Part shown: one piece after another, positions 35,456 through 47,289 of the stretch | Layout: the number at the start of each line of letters is the position of its first letter | Position numbering within the stretch: position 1 is the first letter of the stretch | Assembly: GCA_018417955.1 (NCBI GenBank) | Contig: JACTVC010000001.1 | Span: forward strand, 4,340,001-4,404,000 | DNA length: 64,000 bases | Origin: Laccaria trichodermophora | Lineage: Eukaryota; Basidiomycota; Agaricomycetes; Agaricales; Hydnangiaceae | Direction: 5' to 3' | Notes under the pieces: generated by a model | What the model was told of the DNA's origin: nothing | The model's database searches: none | The model's input: the letters and a program-made list of their open reading frames with translations, nothing else | Position numbers and translations under genes: made by a program

Positions 35456-36954
35456 CCCCAGTGGCTGAGCGGAAGATGATGGTGTGCTGAGGCGGTAGAT
35501 GAAGGCGGTTCTGAGGCGCAACCATTGATGAAGGTATAGTGTCGTTTTTTCTTCACTCGCGCAGCCAATGAATAATCCCGGATCAGGAAAGACATATCCA
35601 CGATCGGTTGGACTGGATGCCTGATTTATGATATTCTCCAGGTTAGTGTCAACGGCGGCAAGAGCATCGCTCCAAACACCAATCGCAGGTGGAAGCAATG
35701 GGCTGGACATCTTGAGAAACTTGTTACAACCCGCACCTTTTGCAGAACGGTAGTCTGCACAAGATATGTTTGTCAGTAGCATAGATGTCGTTCAATGAAA
35801 AACTCACATGGTGCACCAGCTCTCGATTTTACAGCACGGTTAGAGCTATTCCCCTGGCGACCTTCCATAACGTGATCCCCCTGATGCCCTACTATAGCGT
35901 GTGTAGGAAGTGTTGCCTGGCCATGTTCCATAGTGCGTGTAGGCAGTGTTGCCTGGCGATTTCCCTGCGTTCTCATTGGTACTCCAGGCCCGCCGTTCCT
36001 CGGTGTCACAACATAAAGGGTGAAAGGGTTGTAGTAAGAAAAAAACTGGCGTGAGTGAAGCGCAATTGCCCTGCGTTTTTTTGGATCGTCAGCTGAACCG
36101 CAGAAAACAGTATCGAACTTTGTTTCGGCATCACGAAGTTCAAGAAATTCGTTTGGCTTTCTTGTTTCAACGATTGAATCAATACGAACACCGTGCAAGG
36201 TATGAGTGGGGCGCATGAACCAGACCGGTAGCCCAGCCCTCGTAAACTCTTGCACAATAGTCGAATCCATGGTGAATACACCAATGGTCCGCGCAGTTTC
36301 GGTAGTGGGTGGGAGAATCCCGTCCATTCGAGGTTTGTAGATATAGAGATAGTTGAGTCCAGCCGTCAATTCTAAATAAGCTCTTTGAACTTCAGCCACA
36401 CAGAATTTGAGTTGTGTAAAATCCATTGGTAGTCGTTCAAGACGAGAGAGCCCCTGGCTTAACCAGTTCGAAAGTGTCATGATTTCTGAATTCTTCGTTG
36501 GATGAGATTTGTCCGTTTTGTATGCCTGGACACAGTCCTGGAGCTCCCCCACTAATTGTTGAAATTGGACCAAATGGTCATGAGGAATTTTGCCAATCCC
36601 AAGGATGAGGTCAGAAGAATTGAACAGGAGATCCGTCTGGTTGGGATTCCACCACAATATATCCATTCGATCATCATGTTCTGGCCGGCGCAGGATTGCG
36701 CCATGGTGGCAGGCTGAGCTGACATATGGCTGGGGCCAGAGAAGTGGGTCGTCATCTGCGTAACGGTAGTCGCGTCGAAGGAACATCGCTCGATTTTTGC
36801 CAAGGGGTGGTTGATATACCACGTCCATGTTTGGGCTGGTGACGAAGAAATATCCGCCTGAAACAACAGCTCCCACCCGTCCATCGCACCATTGTACGGC
36901 TGTGGCACATTTAGTATACTGCACCAGAAGGTGACGGCAGAGACGCACATTCAT
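35348..36954 (-). CDS. Unrecognised protein, probably 3'-truncated by repeats
   Basis: Two exons: 36954 down to about 35811, then an intron (GTGAGTTT to TTGTGCAG, about 54 bp), then onward with YRSAKGAGCNKFLKM. The frame is open for about 480 residues. Distinctive segments are DGRVGAVVSGGYFFVTSPNM, VVYQPPLGKNRAM, LPVWFMRPTHTLHGV and FIGCASEEKTTLYLHQWLRL. It resembles the many unannotated proteins found near transposons in Agaricomycetes; that is from general knowledge and no domain name can be given. Past GGQVWRRL (~35455) the frame enters the CA-rich tract, so the true C-terminus is probably lost. The stretch of codons before the intron is rich in short repeats (GNRQATLPTRT, HGQATLPTHA). Confidence 0.6.
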
Positions 36955-37320
36955 GTGGTTTTCCTCGATTACGAAGGAGTAGGCATGGGTCCTTCTCCAG
37001 TAGCTCAGGTGTTATGGGATCGTTTTGCATGCTATCTACGAGTACTTAGATTCAATACACGGGGATCTGATTGTCTACATACAATATTTCAAGTGATTGC
37101 TAAGTGATTGCTGCCGAATCTGAGTAAAGTCAAAGTCAGTTTAATGTTCTCGGTTATTTGATATCTACATACATAGTCAAGCTGTCAATTTGTAGGGTAA
37201 AATGTGTTGAGGATTCACACCCTAGGATGCGTAGAGATTTCTTTTGAGGTCTGTTAGTCTAAGGAATCAGCCGAAAAGTCTACTTTATGCACAAGGTGAC
37301 CAGGCACGCAGGTAGATGCT
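36955..37320. other. Intergenic, no gene seen
   Basis: No feature is recognised between the start of the minus-strand gene and the GACGCAAAGTC repeats. It may hold the promoter of that gene. Confidence 0.4.
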
Positions 37321-37324
37321 GCCT

Positions 37325-37870
37325 AAGATAACCCAGATGATGCGAAGTCCAATCTAGTCGTGAGCGACGCAAAGTCAACGTCACGCACGAGTTTTAAAAG
37401 AATGACCAACGCAAAGTCGAAGTCGTGAACTGAACGAAACGACGCAGAGTCAAATTTCGTATAATTGAAACACAGAGGTCCACATACACCATTCCCGAGT
37501 TCCAGAGATTCGATCGACGCTGCAAATAGACAAAATGAGTTCACCCTTTTTAATATCTACATGCGTGGCAAACCTTCGATTTCGATGGGACCGTTGGGCG
37601 AATAGGACAAGATCCTGAGTGTTCTTGGTGTCTATTGACTGTAAAGTAAGTCTAACGTTGTCCTGAGGGAGTAACTATATACGCACAAGTTCACCTGTGC
37701 GTGGTCCTTCCAATCGACAGTAGGAGATGGCCCAGACGACGCGAAGTCAAATCTGGGTGTGATGGACGCGAAGTCAACATCACGAACGAAAAGGGAACGA
37801 CCGACGCAAAGTCAAAGTCGTTCAATGGGACGAAACGACGCAAAGTCGAATTTCGTCGGGAGAGGGGACA
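37325..37870 (+). repeat. GACGCAAAGTC motif cluster, duplicated ~140-bp block
   Basis: Two similar blocks (about 37325-37465 and 37725-37862) share GACGCGAAGTC, GACGCAAAGTCAAAGTCG and GAAACGACGCAAAGTC in the same order. Spacing and repetition suggest protein-binding sites, perhaps subterminal repeats of the KDZ element that follows. Confidence 0.65.
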
Positions 37871-38269
37871 GGAAGAACGTACTGAGACAGTTTACTGCCA
37901 ATGAGATTAGTGAAAAGGAGTAGTAAGAGAGTATTAGCACGTACCGAGGCTATAGCAATGTGATAACGAGCGCGGTAGAATATGGGCGGACGTAGGTGAG
38001 CAGGACGTAAGTGAGCGGGAGACGGACGTGGGTGAGCGGGAAGTATGTGAGTTATCGATGATGACTCAGAGAGGAGGCGTGAGAAATTTATTGATTGATT
38101 GATGAGCGCTGTGCTCAACGCTCGATCCCGCCATTGTTCATCCCCACTCTTCTCTACTCGCCCTTACCCTCCTTTCCCCACTCTTCTCTGCCAGCCCTTA
38201 CCCTCCTACAGCCTCACCTTTGAACGGTCTCCATTCATGGCTTCAACGGTACGTACAAACTTTTGTAAC

Positions 38270-38570
38270 GCACGACTCTCCTCACCTTCGCACGGTCTTA
38301 GACACCTGCTTAACCACCCTCACGTTTGGACGGTCACCCTTCAGACGGTCCCAAACGCCTGCTTTCAACGGCCGTCACCCTTCGGACGGTCCCAAACACC
38401 TGCTTTCGACGCCCAACCCTTCGGACGGTCCCAAACATCTGCTTTCGACGCCTAACCGATGGCTTTAACGGTATGCACAAACCTTTCAACTCTTGACCCT
38501 CCTCACTTTCGGACGGTCCTAGACACCTGCTTTCAACGCACCTCCTCACGTTTGGAAGGTCTTACAGACA
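38270..38570 (+). repeat. CTTCGGACGGTCCCAAACAC tandem repeat
   Basis: Five or six units of ~35-50 bp share CGGACGGTCCCAAACACCTG and CTTTCGACGCC. No coding signal. Confidence 0.75.
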
Positions 38571-38664
38571 ACACGCCTATCATATCGGTATGGAAGCAAC
38601 ACTTTCCTTACCATTTTTCCTGCTAATTGACCACCTCTAGCTCCAAGGTATCTGTTTCTGTCCG

Positions 38665-38780
38665 CGAAGTTGACTCCGTGTCATTCGCGTTGCGACTTTG
38701 ACTTTGCGTCAGTCGTACTTAGTTAATCCCTTTTACTTTGACTTTGCGTCGGTCATTACAGGTTCGACTACGCGTCGCCT
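38665..38780 (-). repeat. Inverted GACTTTGCGTC motif cluster
   Basis: TTGACTTTGCGTCAGTCG, TTTGACTTTGCGTCGGTC and CGACTACGCGTCGC are the 37.3-37.9 kb motifs in reverse orientation, just upstream of the KDZ gene. Confidence 0.7.
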
Positions 38781-39029
38781 GTCTCACTACCTCCTAGATT
38801 ATAGAATGCTTGTACTATCTATCTACACAATCTCTATCTGATGATCTGATGCCCATTCTGGGCGGACAATGGTGCAATTGGCACAACGCCTCGGCGTGAT
38901 TTCAACATAGCCAGTCCATTTGTCAAATCAAGCCACTCCGCTTAAACGGCCACTCCGCTTTTGACTTTCCAAACGACCTCCTCTCTTGACTCCCTCCACT
39001 CGCACACGTATTCCTGACCTCTGTTTAAT

Positions 39030-42000
39030 ATGCGACCTCGCATCCCAAAAGATTTCACTCCAACCTCGAGCCCGTTGTCTTACACCCCGATAAGCGGACG
39101 GGCCTTCCACTACCTCTCCAGGCCCAGTGGAATTCGTCCACTGGTACTCCTACCAGATGAGAGAACGTTTAGCCAGCGGAGAAATCTTAAGCCATTGCCA
39201 GGACAGGTCGGCTTCGCTGGTGATCGACCCCTCAATAGCTGTTCGTCACCCTCTGCCGACAGCTCGCAAACCGCTGATGTCACTGGCGATCTTGAAGATC
39301 CAAGTGGCGTCATGTTATTTTCATCTCCTTCCGCCAACTTTCCTCCCTTTGTTTCTAATCACCAACGAAAACGTGAAAACCAAACTAATCGTTGGAAAAA
39401 AGAAGTGATCCCTCGCCTCATTATGCCGTACATGCGGCTCGTTTCTTCGACAGAATCTTTTCACCTGCCAATCCCCGAGGACGCTATAGCCACCACCCAC
39501 AACTGTCAATGTATCAGAAGAGCAGTAGATGTTATTGTGGTTCGTTTCTGCAGTATGTTTCTTTCCTGTTTTCAAGGCAATTGAGATACTAACTAGTGCG
39601 CTCCAGTTCTTGAAAGGCTAAAACTCCAATTTTGCAATTGTCGACCAGCCGCAGTTCAGCTGCTTCAACGCGGATTATTTCCTTCCGCACCATTTGCGCC
39701 GTCCCTGGCTGTTGATATCCGAGTTCTAGACTTCGTATCCCGACTGTTTCTTCATGTTTCCCCCAATGCCACTGCATGGTGCAACACTGTTGAAGAGTTC
39801 CTTCAAAGTCAAGGTTATAAACTTACTACTCAGGTATTTATTGCGTTAATGGTAGGTGAATTTGGTCTGACCGAAAGTTCAGGATTCCCTCCGCCGCCGA
39901 TTTAGTGAAGCCTTGAAATGGTACAACAGACTTCAAGACGCTACTACCAAACATGTCGACAATGTTCTCTACCACGTTCGGACGATAATCACAGGTTATA
40001 ACGATGGGTCTCATACAACAGCACTTGTTTCTCTAAACGAGTCAACTCCTCGCACCACACAACCACCTCGTGTTGACGCCGTTGAAGGCAATCCAGCACC
40101 AGAATTTCCTCTCAAAGATGCGCTCCTGAACACAAGACTTCCCCGGCCCTCGACACCCCTCGGTAGCTCAACAGTTCCACCTTCCACCCCCATTGCCTGG
40201 AAGCAACATCGTTAGGAAGACACTAGCACCCGACCACCCCCAGTCACCATGGTTGAAATCGAGGATGAAGATGCGCTTCCGAACACAAGACATCCCCGGC
40301 CTTCGACACCCCTCAACAGCTCAACAGTTCCACCTTCCACCCCCATTTCCCGGAAGCGACATCGTTCGGAAGACACTGATGGCTTGAGGACTCCCTTTCC
40401 AATGCCAATCCCACATGACCGCCCCAGTGATTATCTTCGTTCACGGTGCCCTCTATGCTTCGGGGGAGATCCAAATCAGAGGCTTGGAGGTAAAGTGTAG
40501 GTCGTGTTGTTGCCATATCTGTCACCTTTTTGACGTATTCAATTACTAGCCCTGATATCATTGTATGTGTCGATGCATGCTTCAAGCAAAAAGAGAATGA
40601 AGGACAGTCTGACCCACCCTGTGAGCACCCTAGGAGTGTCTTCATATCAGATGCCACCGCATCAAAGATGGAGGAATATGTTGAGGGCATTCGTCCGAGC
40701 AAGGCTAAAAAGGGTCCGAAACGCCAAAAACTGTCTGATAGTAGTAAGAACGATCATGACTCGGAAGAAGAGGACGGCTATGATGGTCCATTGAAGGTTC
40801 CACGGTCTGTTTTGGCTGGCTGCGAGAAGAGCTTTACAGCCGCCAATGAAACACGTGAAAAGGCTAGCACACAGTTTTTTGCCGTCACTGCGCTGATGGC
40901 TCTTCTCTGCCGCCATGACCGTGTTATATGGATCGTCAATATGCGATCTGCCGGCGAAAAACAGCATTATGCATTGGTGCTTGTTGAGACTCTCTTTCAA
41001 CACCTACCTCAGCACTACACGGTCGGTCTGCTTTACAATGTTGGCTGTCAGCTACATAAGAGTTGTGTCAACTGGGGTTTTCTCAGTGCATACCTCCATC
41101 GGTTGATCTTTGCCATTTCCGTGTTTCATGCGTTCGGACACCAGTGGCCTTGCCAGATAATATACCACCCTCGAAAGTGCAACGGATTTGGACTTTCCGA
41201 TGGTGAAGGCTGCGAACGCTTTTGGAATTCTATTAAGAAGTTAATTGCCTATTTACATGTCTGTGGGGTAAGTCTTTCTTCGTCTGGGACAATATAGCAA
41301 CTCATTACTATATTATATAGTCACATCAACGTGTATACACTCTCGATCGACAAGTCCAACAAGCAGATAAGGAAAGCCTTGGTCGCCTGGCTCTCTGGTT
41401 ACTTCGCCGATCGCGCCATTGCCAAGAAAAGTGATATGCTGCTGAAGTGGCTCTCACAGAATGTGGATTTGCTGAAAATGTTCTCCGGGATGAATGGTCT
41501 GTGCAGGTACATGCTCAGACCAAACCCCTTCCACGTATGTCCAATGCTAATCCCCAATTCCGAGCATTAACAAGTTATCTAGGGCGGACAAGGAACCAGG
41601 GAAAGGATGCAGTCTCTGAGGCGATTCGACTTTGAAAAGCACGTGACATTCTGAAGAAGCGCGTACAAGAGCAAGAAAACATCATATTAGATCCTTCAGC
41701 TTCGGACTATCAACTTTGTGACGCAGAACTGCGCCTAGCTGAAGCTAACAAGGATTTGAGTTCTGCAGAGTCTCGGGTCCACGCTTCCGAGTCAGCTCTT
41801 GGTGTTCAAGAAAGAACCAAGCTTGAGAAGCTCCTAGGAAGCCCTTTCATTGCGGCGAGGATGAATGCCCGAGCCCTCAAGCTACGCCTGCGCGAAAGGC
41901 TGCGCTCCCGAAAGTTTGAGCTTGACCATATTGAAAGATCATATCGCAACCATGTCAATGGTAAGTCCTTTCAATGTTTTTCACCCCGCGTTTACTTAGT

Positions 42001-42798
42001 ACCATAAAATAGAGCGCAAAGTGCACCATCATCTTGAAGATTCTGTGAAGCGTTGCGATCCGAGCATACAAAAACTCACTCGTGACTACAATAATTTATG
42101 TGATGTAATGCTACGGCTTAAAGCTCAGCGCAAGGCTCCTGCTGGCTCAGTTTGCCCATCCAAGATCGTCATGAAGGGTCTGTTTGCGCTGGACATTGAC
42201 GACGAAATTTGGCAGGATACTGGCTTGGAAGATTCACTCGACGGCACCACGACAGATCCACCACGGTGGCTTTGCAATGATCTTGTAAGGTCCGGAATCC
42301 GCGCGCAATTAGAGCTTGATAGGTGCATTGAAGAGGAAGACCGCATCAAACATGAACGTAGGGCGCTCCAAAGTTGGTATTCAGAGGAGTGGAACATTCT
42401 TTGTTCTGCCTATGGTAATACAGGTAATCTCATTATTTTAATGCATGGCGGCACCTCATTTTGTCTTAGATTCATTGGAGTTACGCTATCAGCTTCAGTT
42501 ACGAAAGGATGAGCTTCTTCATGTCCTGTCGATATGGAAGAAGTCTTTACAATCCTTACCTGCTGACGCCATTGTACCAGCTTGGGGTCCGACAGATAAT
42601 GAGATTACAGCTGCTCGGATCGCACAAGTCACCTCTCGTTTGTATGGTGACTACGATGATATAGAGGAAGTTGGACCATCCATTGGGGTAGACGAGATGG
42701 ATGCGTCAGATGTAGAGAGTCTTGATGCTGACTTGATTGATACGCTGGAGGCTATTGACCTCGCAGATGCTTTCCGTGGGGAGGACATCAGTAGTTAG
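39030..42798 (+). pseudogene. KDZ transposase, decayed (three in-frame stops)
   Basis: Seven exons join in frame: 39030-39552, 39607-39833, 39883-40496, 40550-41267, 41321-41960, 42013-42423 and 42470-42798 (1153 codons). Family hallmarks are WKKEVIPRLIMPYM and CQCIRRAVDVIVVRFC near the N-terminus, CNCRPAAVQLLQRGLFPSAP, CPLCFGG (~439), IVCVDACFKQKEN (~460), LLYNVGCQLHKSC (~615), FAISVFHAFGHQWPCQ and YHPRKCNGFGLSDGEGCERF (~650-680), which hold the candidate catalytic Asp and Glu residues, then a coiled-coil-rich Arg/Glu C-terminus. Stops fall at TAG 40213-40215, TGA 41432-41434 and TGA 41633-41635. The start at 39030 is the first Met in the frame; the N-terminus may be incomplete. KDZ enzymes mobilise large DNA elements and are abundant in mushrooms. 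Confidence 0.9.
40128..40433 (+). repeat. In-frame 153-bp tandem duplication in the KDZ gene
   Basis: GAACACAAGAC begins at 40128 and again at 40281, each followed by CCCCGGCC and TTCCACCTTCCACCCCCAT. The 51-codon copies encode PRPSTPLGSSTVPPSTPI and PRPSTPLNSSTVPPSTPI. The TAG at 40213 lies in the first copy where the second has TCG. Confidence 0.85.
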
Positions 42799-42879
42799 AC
42801 ATGCAATTAATTTACTTAGTCTAGTAGTCCCACTCTGGGAGTTCATATGCAACTTACTTATTGCCGGTCAATAAACTCT

Positions 42880-43010
42880 AAGTTTCAAGCCTTCTCTCTG
42901 CTGTAGTATAAGGCTTGGTTGTTATAAGTTTGTTATGGTATAAGTCTTGGTTGTTATAAGCTTCAAGCCCTCTCTTTGTTACAGTATAAGGCTTGGTTTT
43001 TGCTGCTGAC
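42880..43010. repeat. TATAAGGCTTGGTTGTTATA short repeats
   Basis: Three imperfect copies of AGTATAAGGCTTGGTT and TTCAAGCCCTCTCT follow the KDZ gene. They may be the 3' subterminal region of that element. Confidence 0.5.
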
Positions 43011-43024
43011 AGGCACATTTAAAA

Positions 43025-43320
43025 TTTAGGTACATATATACTTGGGAGTCCCAGAACCAGATGGGAGTCCCTCATCCTGGGGAGTCCCAGAGAATAGTAA
43101 TTTAGGTACATATATGGCTGGGAGTCCCAATGAATCAGATGGGAGTCCCTTGACTTAGGGAATCCCAGGGAATATAATACTTGGGACTCCCACAGAGGTG
43201 GGACTCCCAAGGAAATGTAGGAGGAATCTGGAAGTCCTAGGAGATACCATGGAAATCCCATGGGAGTACCTGGCTACCCCCAGGGGACTCCATGAAATAG
43301 GTGGGACATACCATGGTATT
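43025..43320. repeat. Palindromic array, family 1 copy i (TGGGAGTCCCA units)
   Basis: Units such as GGGAGTCCCAGAACC, TTGGGACTCCCA and GGGGAGTCCCAGAG repeat about twelve times. The right end AATAGGTGGGACATACC resembles the arm at 20730. It truncates the Copia integrase gene. Confidence 0.65.
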
Positions 43321-43446
43321 GGGCCCTCATAGGGTAGTCTTATTGGCATGGAGTAACTACCCTAAGAGGGTAGGGTTAGGTGGTTGCCTGAAGTGGATCT
43401 TGGCATATGCTGTACATCCAAATGGGCACAGGTGGGTGACATCCTG

Positions 43447-44865
43447 TCACTTGCCTGTCCATCCTTCAGCTGGGACGAGTCCAGGATGGCGAGCAGAGGG
43501 AATGAGGTTGTGTGTGTAGATGATGAAGGCGGCGGCGTCAGCCCATAGGGAAGGAGGTAGACCGGAGTTGGCGAGAAGGCATTGCACACCCTTGATAATG
43601 ATCCTCATCCCACGTTCCACCACCCCGTTTTGGCCATGAGTGTAAGGTGCACTAAACTCCACAATGATTCCATGTTTGGATGTGTATTGCTGCCACTTCT
43701 CATTGTAAAACTCACTTCCCATGTCCAACCTGAGTCTAACCAACTTCTTTCCAGTCTCACATTCTGATCTGACGTAGAATTCGGCAAAGGCCTCAAGTGT
43801 CGTGTCCCCAGACTTCAATCTTAGGAAGTACCCCACTTGGTAGGACAACCCCCCATTGTTGAAGATGAACATATACACAGCTCCCCCAACTGAGCATACA
43901 CACGCTGGACCCCACGAGTCACCGTAGATGGGCTTGAGTATATAGGTCTCAGGAGTCACAACCTCGTCGTATGGTTGTGCTGTCTGTTTGCCGTAAATGC
44001 AATCCTCGCATTTTCCTTCAAGTTCAGTGCTCCCCTCGATTTTTAAGCCATCAACTAACCCTTTCTTAGCCATGTCTATGATCAAGCGTACTCCCGCATG
44101 TCCAAAACGCCGGTGCCAGATCTCGAGGTTGGATGGTTTTGTGAGCGAGCGGGTGGCGAGAGCGTGAACATGGGATTCAGTATTGAGAAGGTACATTCCA
44201 TTGTTCCCAGCACCAGTCATTAACCTCCTCTTCTGTCCATTGTTGACATCATAGAAGGTAACTCCCCCACCACCGAAGAGCGCCCAACAATTCACCTCAT
44301 CGAGTTTACCAATGGAAACGAGGTTGGCGATGAGGTCAGGGGTATGCACAGCATTTTTAAAGGTGATCATTGTTCTCAGTGACCCCGAGACAATAGTTTT
44401 GGTCACTGTTCCATGTCCAACAATATGGAATTGACCTCCCCTATTTGCAGATTGTCCTTCATCAGGTTGGGATAACGTGTGATATGTGGAGAAGTCCGAA
44501 CGATGAATGAAACAGTGTTTGTTCACCACTGAGTCAGCGTAAGTTGGTATGTTTCATTCCCCAGATGGTGTAGTAGCAGCTAACACATGTGTAGGACCTT
44601 TCTCTGTGTTTTCAATTAGAAGATAGTTGTGATACCCCACATTGGATACAAGGGCGAGGGTGATTTCGGATGTAGGTGAGACATCAGTTAGTGCCACTGT
44701 GACTGAAGAGGTGTTTGTTGTGGAGTTGGTATTTTGGGTTGAGGTACACGCTCCCCTGCAGTGTCTGAAACCTGCAGGGAATTGTCTTTCCTTTCCTCCT
44801 CCCCGCCAATAGCAGTTCTCAATGGTGTGTCCATGCCGTCCGCAGTGATACGGAGTATAACAATA
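43447..44865 (-). pseudogene. Copia Pol fragment: zinc knuckle, protease, integrase
   Basis: Read from 44865 down: a zinc knuckle (HCGRHGHTIENCYW), a Ser/Thr-rich linker, then the protease start (PTYADSVVNKHCFIHRS), where the usual DSG catalytic triad reads DSV. A GAG-pre-integrase domain follows (IWHRRFGHAGVRL, CEDCIYGKQ), then the integrase core (IYGDSWGPA, LRLDMGSEFYNE, NGVVERGMR). The frame stops at 43447; reverse transcriptase and RNase H are missing, replaced by the palindromic array. A TGA at 44556-44554 interrupts the frame between linker and protease. Not able to transpose by itself. Confidence 0.85.
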
Positions 44866-46340
44866 CACCCGTAAAAATGCGAATTTTAGCAAATTCTCCT
44901 ATAAAACCTTCTATAGTAGAAATACAGTCACGTTGATCATAAGGATCGTTAGACACAACCCAGTCTAGTCGATTAAAGTTTACATCCGAGAAATGTGCAC
45001 GCCTTAGGCAGTAGGAATTGCAGTCGGTTTGTGACCGAATCACCTCAATATACTCGAGGTCTAATAAAAGGCTACACTACCATGAAATAGTACGCTACCG
45101 AGTGTTCTAGAGTAAAAACACCCCCGCACAGGGTGTTGGAGTTTACACCAAACCAGGGTCTCACTTTATTATGGATTAAAAGATATTAATTCTAAAAGAT
45201 AAACGCACGAGCGTAGAAACTCGACGCGTACCTGACGCGAGAAGTCATTCAGTCACGTGCTATGAAGTATGATCCAAGAAGTCATGTGGAGAAACGCATC
45301 ACGCGCATCACGCATCATGCGCATCAACGCATCACGCATCATGGCATCATTGACCCGAGAAAACTAAGCTTCGTGAAATATTCAGAAGTCTGCCAAAAGA
45401 GAAAAAACTATGAACGATTTGCCGTGCGGTCCGAAACCCGGGCATAGTATCTAATAATAGAGAGAAAAATCACTAAGCGGACCGTTCGTCTCGGCTGAAC
45501 CGATCGTGAAAACCGTTTACAGCGATTCCCGCGTACGCATCAATACTGATGCGTCGCGTCGCCACAATAGAGAAAACACTACGAAAACTTAAAAGAAGTC
45601 AGCTCAGTTGTGCCACACACAACCGAGCCACTTCAAACCTTTACTAAAAATCAGTATTAATTCGTCCGACCTCTCGGACAACGCACAGACATGTAAATAT
45701 AAATAGAAAACATAGAATAGTATAAAAAGAGGACGCGCGCAGGCTGAAACGAAAGGAATTATCCCCCGCGTTGACCAGCTGTCACACTCCCAGTAGCATC
45801 TGAGGTAGTGGATAAGTTTGTAATCAATTTAAGGACTTTTCTTCGCAGACATAAGTAATGTGTGCCTGGAACCAGCGTGTTAAGTGGGGATCACAAGGCT
45901 TTTGCAAGGTTGTCTCGTCAATTAGTAAGAGAGCTCTCTGCTATTACCGAGGAATCCAAGTGAGCATGCTTGAAGAGTCTTTAAGACTAGTTTGGACCGC
46001 ATCAGAGGCATAATAAAAGCTCAAGGGAGTTATAAAAGTCTACAAAGCACAATTCCTTGTCATTTCTTCGTATACAGTTAGAACACGATCCCAGAACACC
46101 GAGACAGTCCCAATAAAAGCCGTTTCCCTTCGAAGACTACTAAGTTTCGAAATTCTATACTTGTGTCCACACGTAAAAACAATACCTTCGTCACCAAAAA
46201 GGTCTACTAGACTTAGACAAGTGATATAAAATATACAAAATCGTTTCCACGAACTTCTACTAAGTTCTAACAAAACAAGTGTGGTAATTCTATTTACCGT
46301 ACGAACCCGAACTCGAAGTACCGAGCACGTACCTGTGGTG
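44848..46340. mobile_element. Nested LTR-like insertion (copy A, CpG-rich)
   Basis: About 1.5 kb separating Copia Gag from the zinc knuckle. It begins TGATACGGAGTATAACAATA and ends near GAGCACGTACC. Copies of its start (49388) and its end (48485, inverted) occur to the right. It has no open frame with a known domain. A solo LTR or non-autonomous LTR element is likely; exact ends and target duplication are uncertain. Confidence 0.65.
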
Positions 46341-46444
46341 ATAAGTGTTTAAGGTGTTTGTGTGTGTGTGTGTTGTTTAGGTGTTCACGCATCTTGTCAG
46401 CGCGTCCGATTGCACTATTCACACTCCCGCGTGCCACGGTCTTC

Positions 46445-47193
46445 TCAGCAGTTCTGGTTGGCACACTGTAACTGGCTGTGAGGTTTCCGATTAATGTTCG
46501 CCTGGAGAGCTGTTACAGTCATAGCAGGGTTATTGAAGGGCTTGGAGCAGTCTATGCAGTTCCAGTGGATCATCAGGCGACTGATGACGTCTGCTGAGGA
46601 CTTGGCATCATAGAGCGTTCCCACCACGCTATCCCAGGACTCCAGGAGTGAGGAGAGGATGATCATGCGGAAATCTGCGTCGCTGATCTTTGCTCCAGTG
46701 TTATTCGCCATTACCCATTTAGTGCGCAGATTGGATATGTGGGTGGAGAGGTTGTTGCCATCAGCAAAGGTGGTATTCCAAAGATCTCGTTGTGCGGTGA
46801 CCATGGCAAGGTCGGATGTGACTTTGTATTGGGATGTAAGTGAGTTCCACGCCTCTGCAGCTGTACCATCAAGTGTTAATCTGAGCCCAATGGCGTTTTT
46901 GGTGTTGTAGAGGAGCAATGCACATGCCCAGGCATCACGCATAGCCCATTCTGCACCAGAAGTGTTGGTGGAGTACCATCGTCTGGGAGTGGGATGTTGG
47001 GCATTGTGGGGGTGTAGTTTAAGGTCATAGGTTCAATGTAAGGAGCGGGGTTGGATATAGTCCCTTTTAGGTACCCTAGTACGCCATGGCTGCTGGCTGT
47101 GATGGTAATAAGTGTCTCAAAGGTTCTGAAATTGGTTCCATCGAATTTTTCTGTGTCTGGAAAAATAGGTGGGTTCACACTGGCAGACGACAT
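46445..47193 (-). pseudogene. Copia Gag (UBN2-type) with frameshift
   Basis: Starts MSSASVNPPIFPDTEKFDG at 47193. Around 46950 the frame must shift to continue as EWAMRDAWACALLLYNTKNA, AAEAWNSLTSQY and LSTHISNLRTKWV, a typical Copia Gag. It stops at 46445, next to the nested insertion. Together with 43447-44865 it is one element broken in two. Confidence 0.8.
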
Positions 47194-47289
47194 TTTTGTG
47201 GGGATGTGTATTTGGGGAAGTGGGCTCTATGAGTCACAAATAATGTAGTAAAGCAGGTAGGTGTCTGTAGTTCCTGTGTTAGAGCGCAG

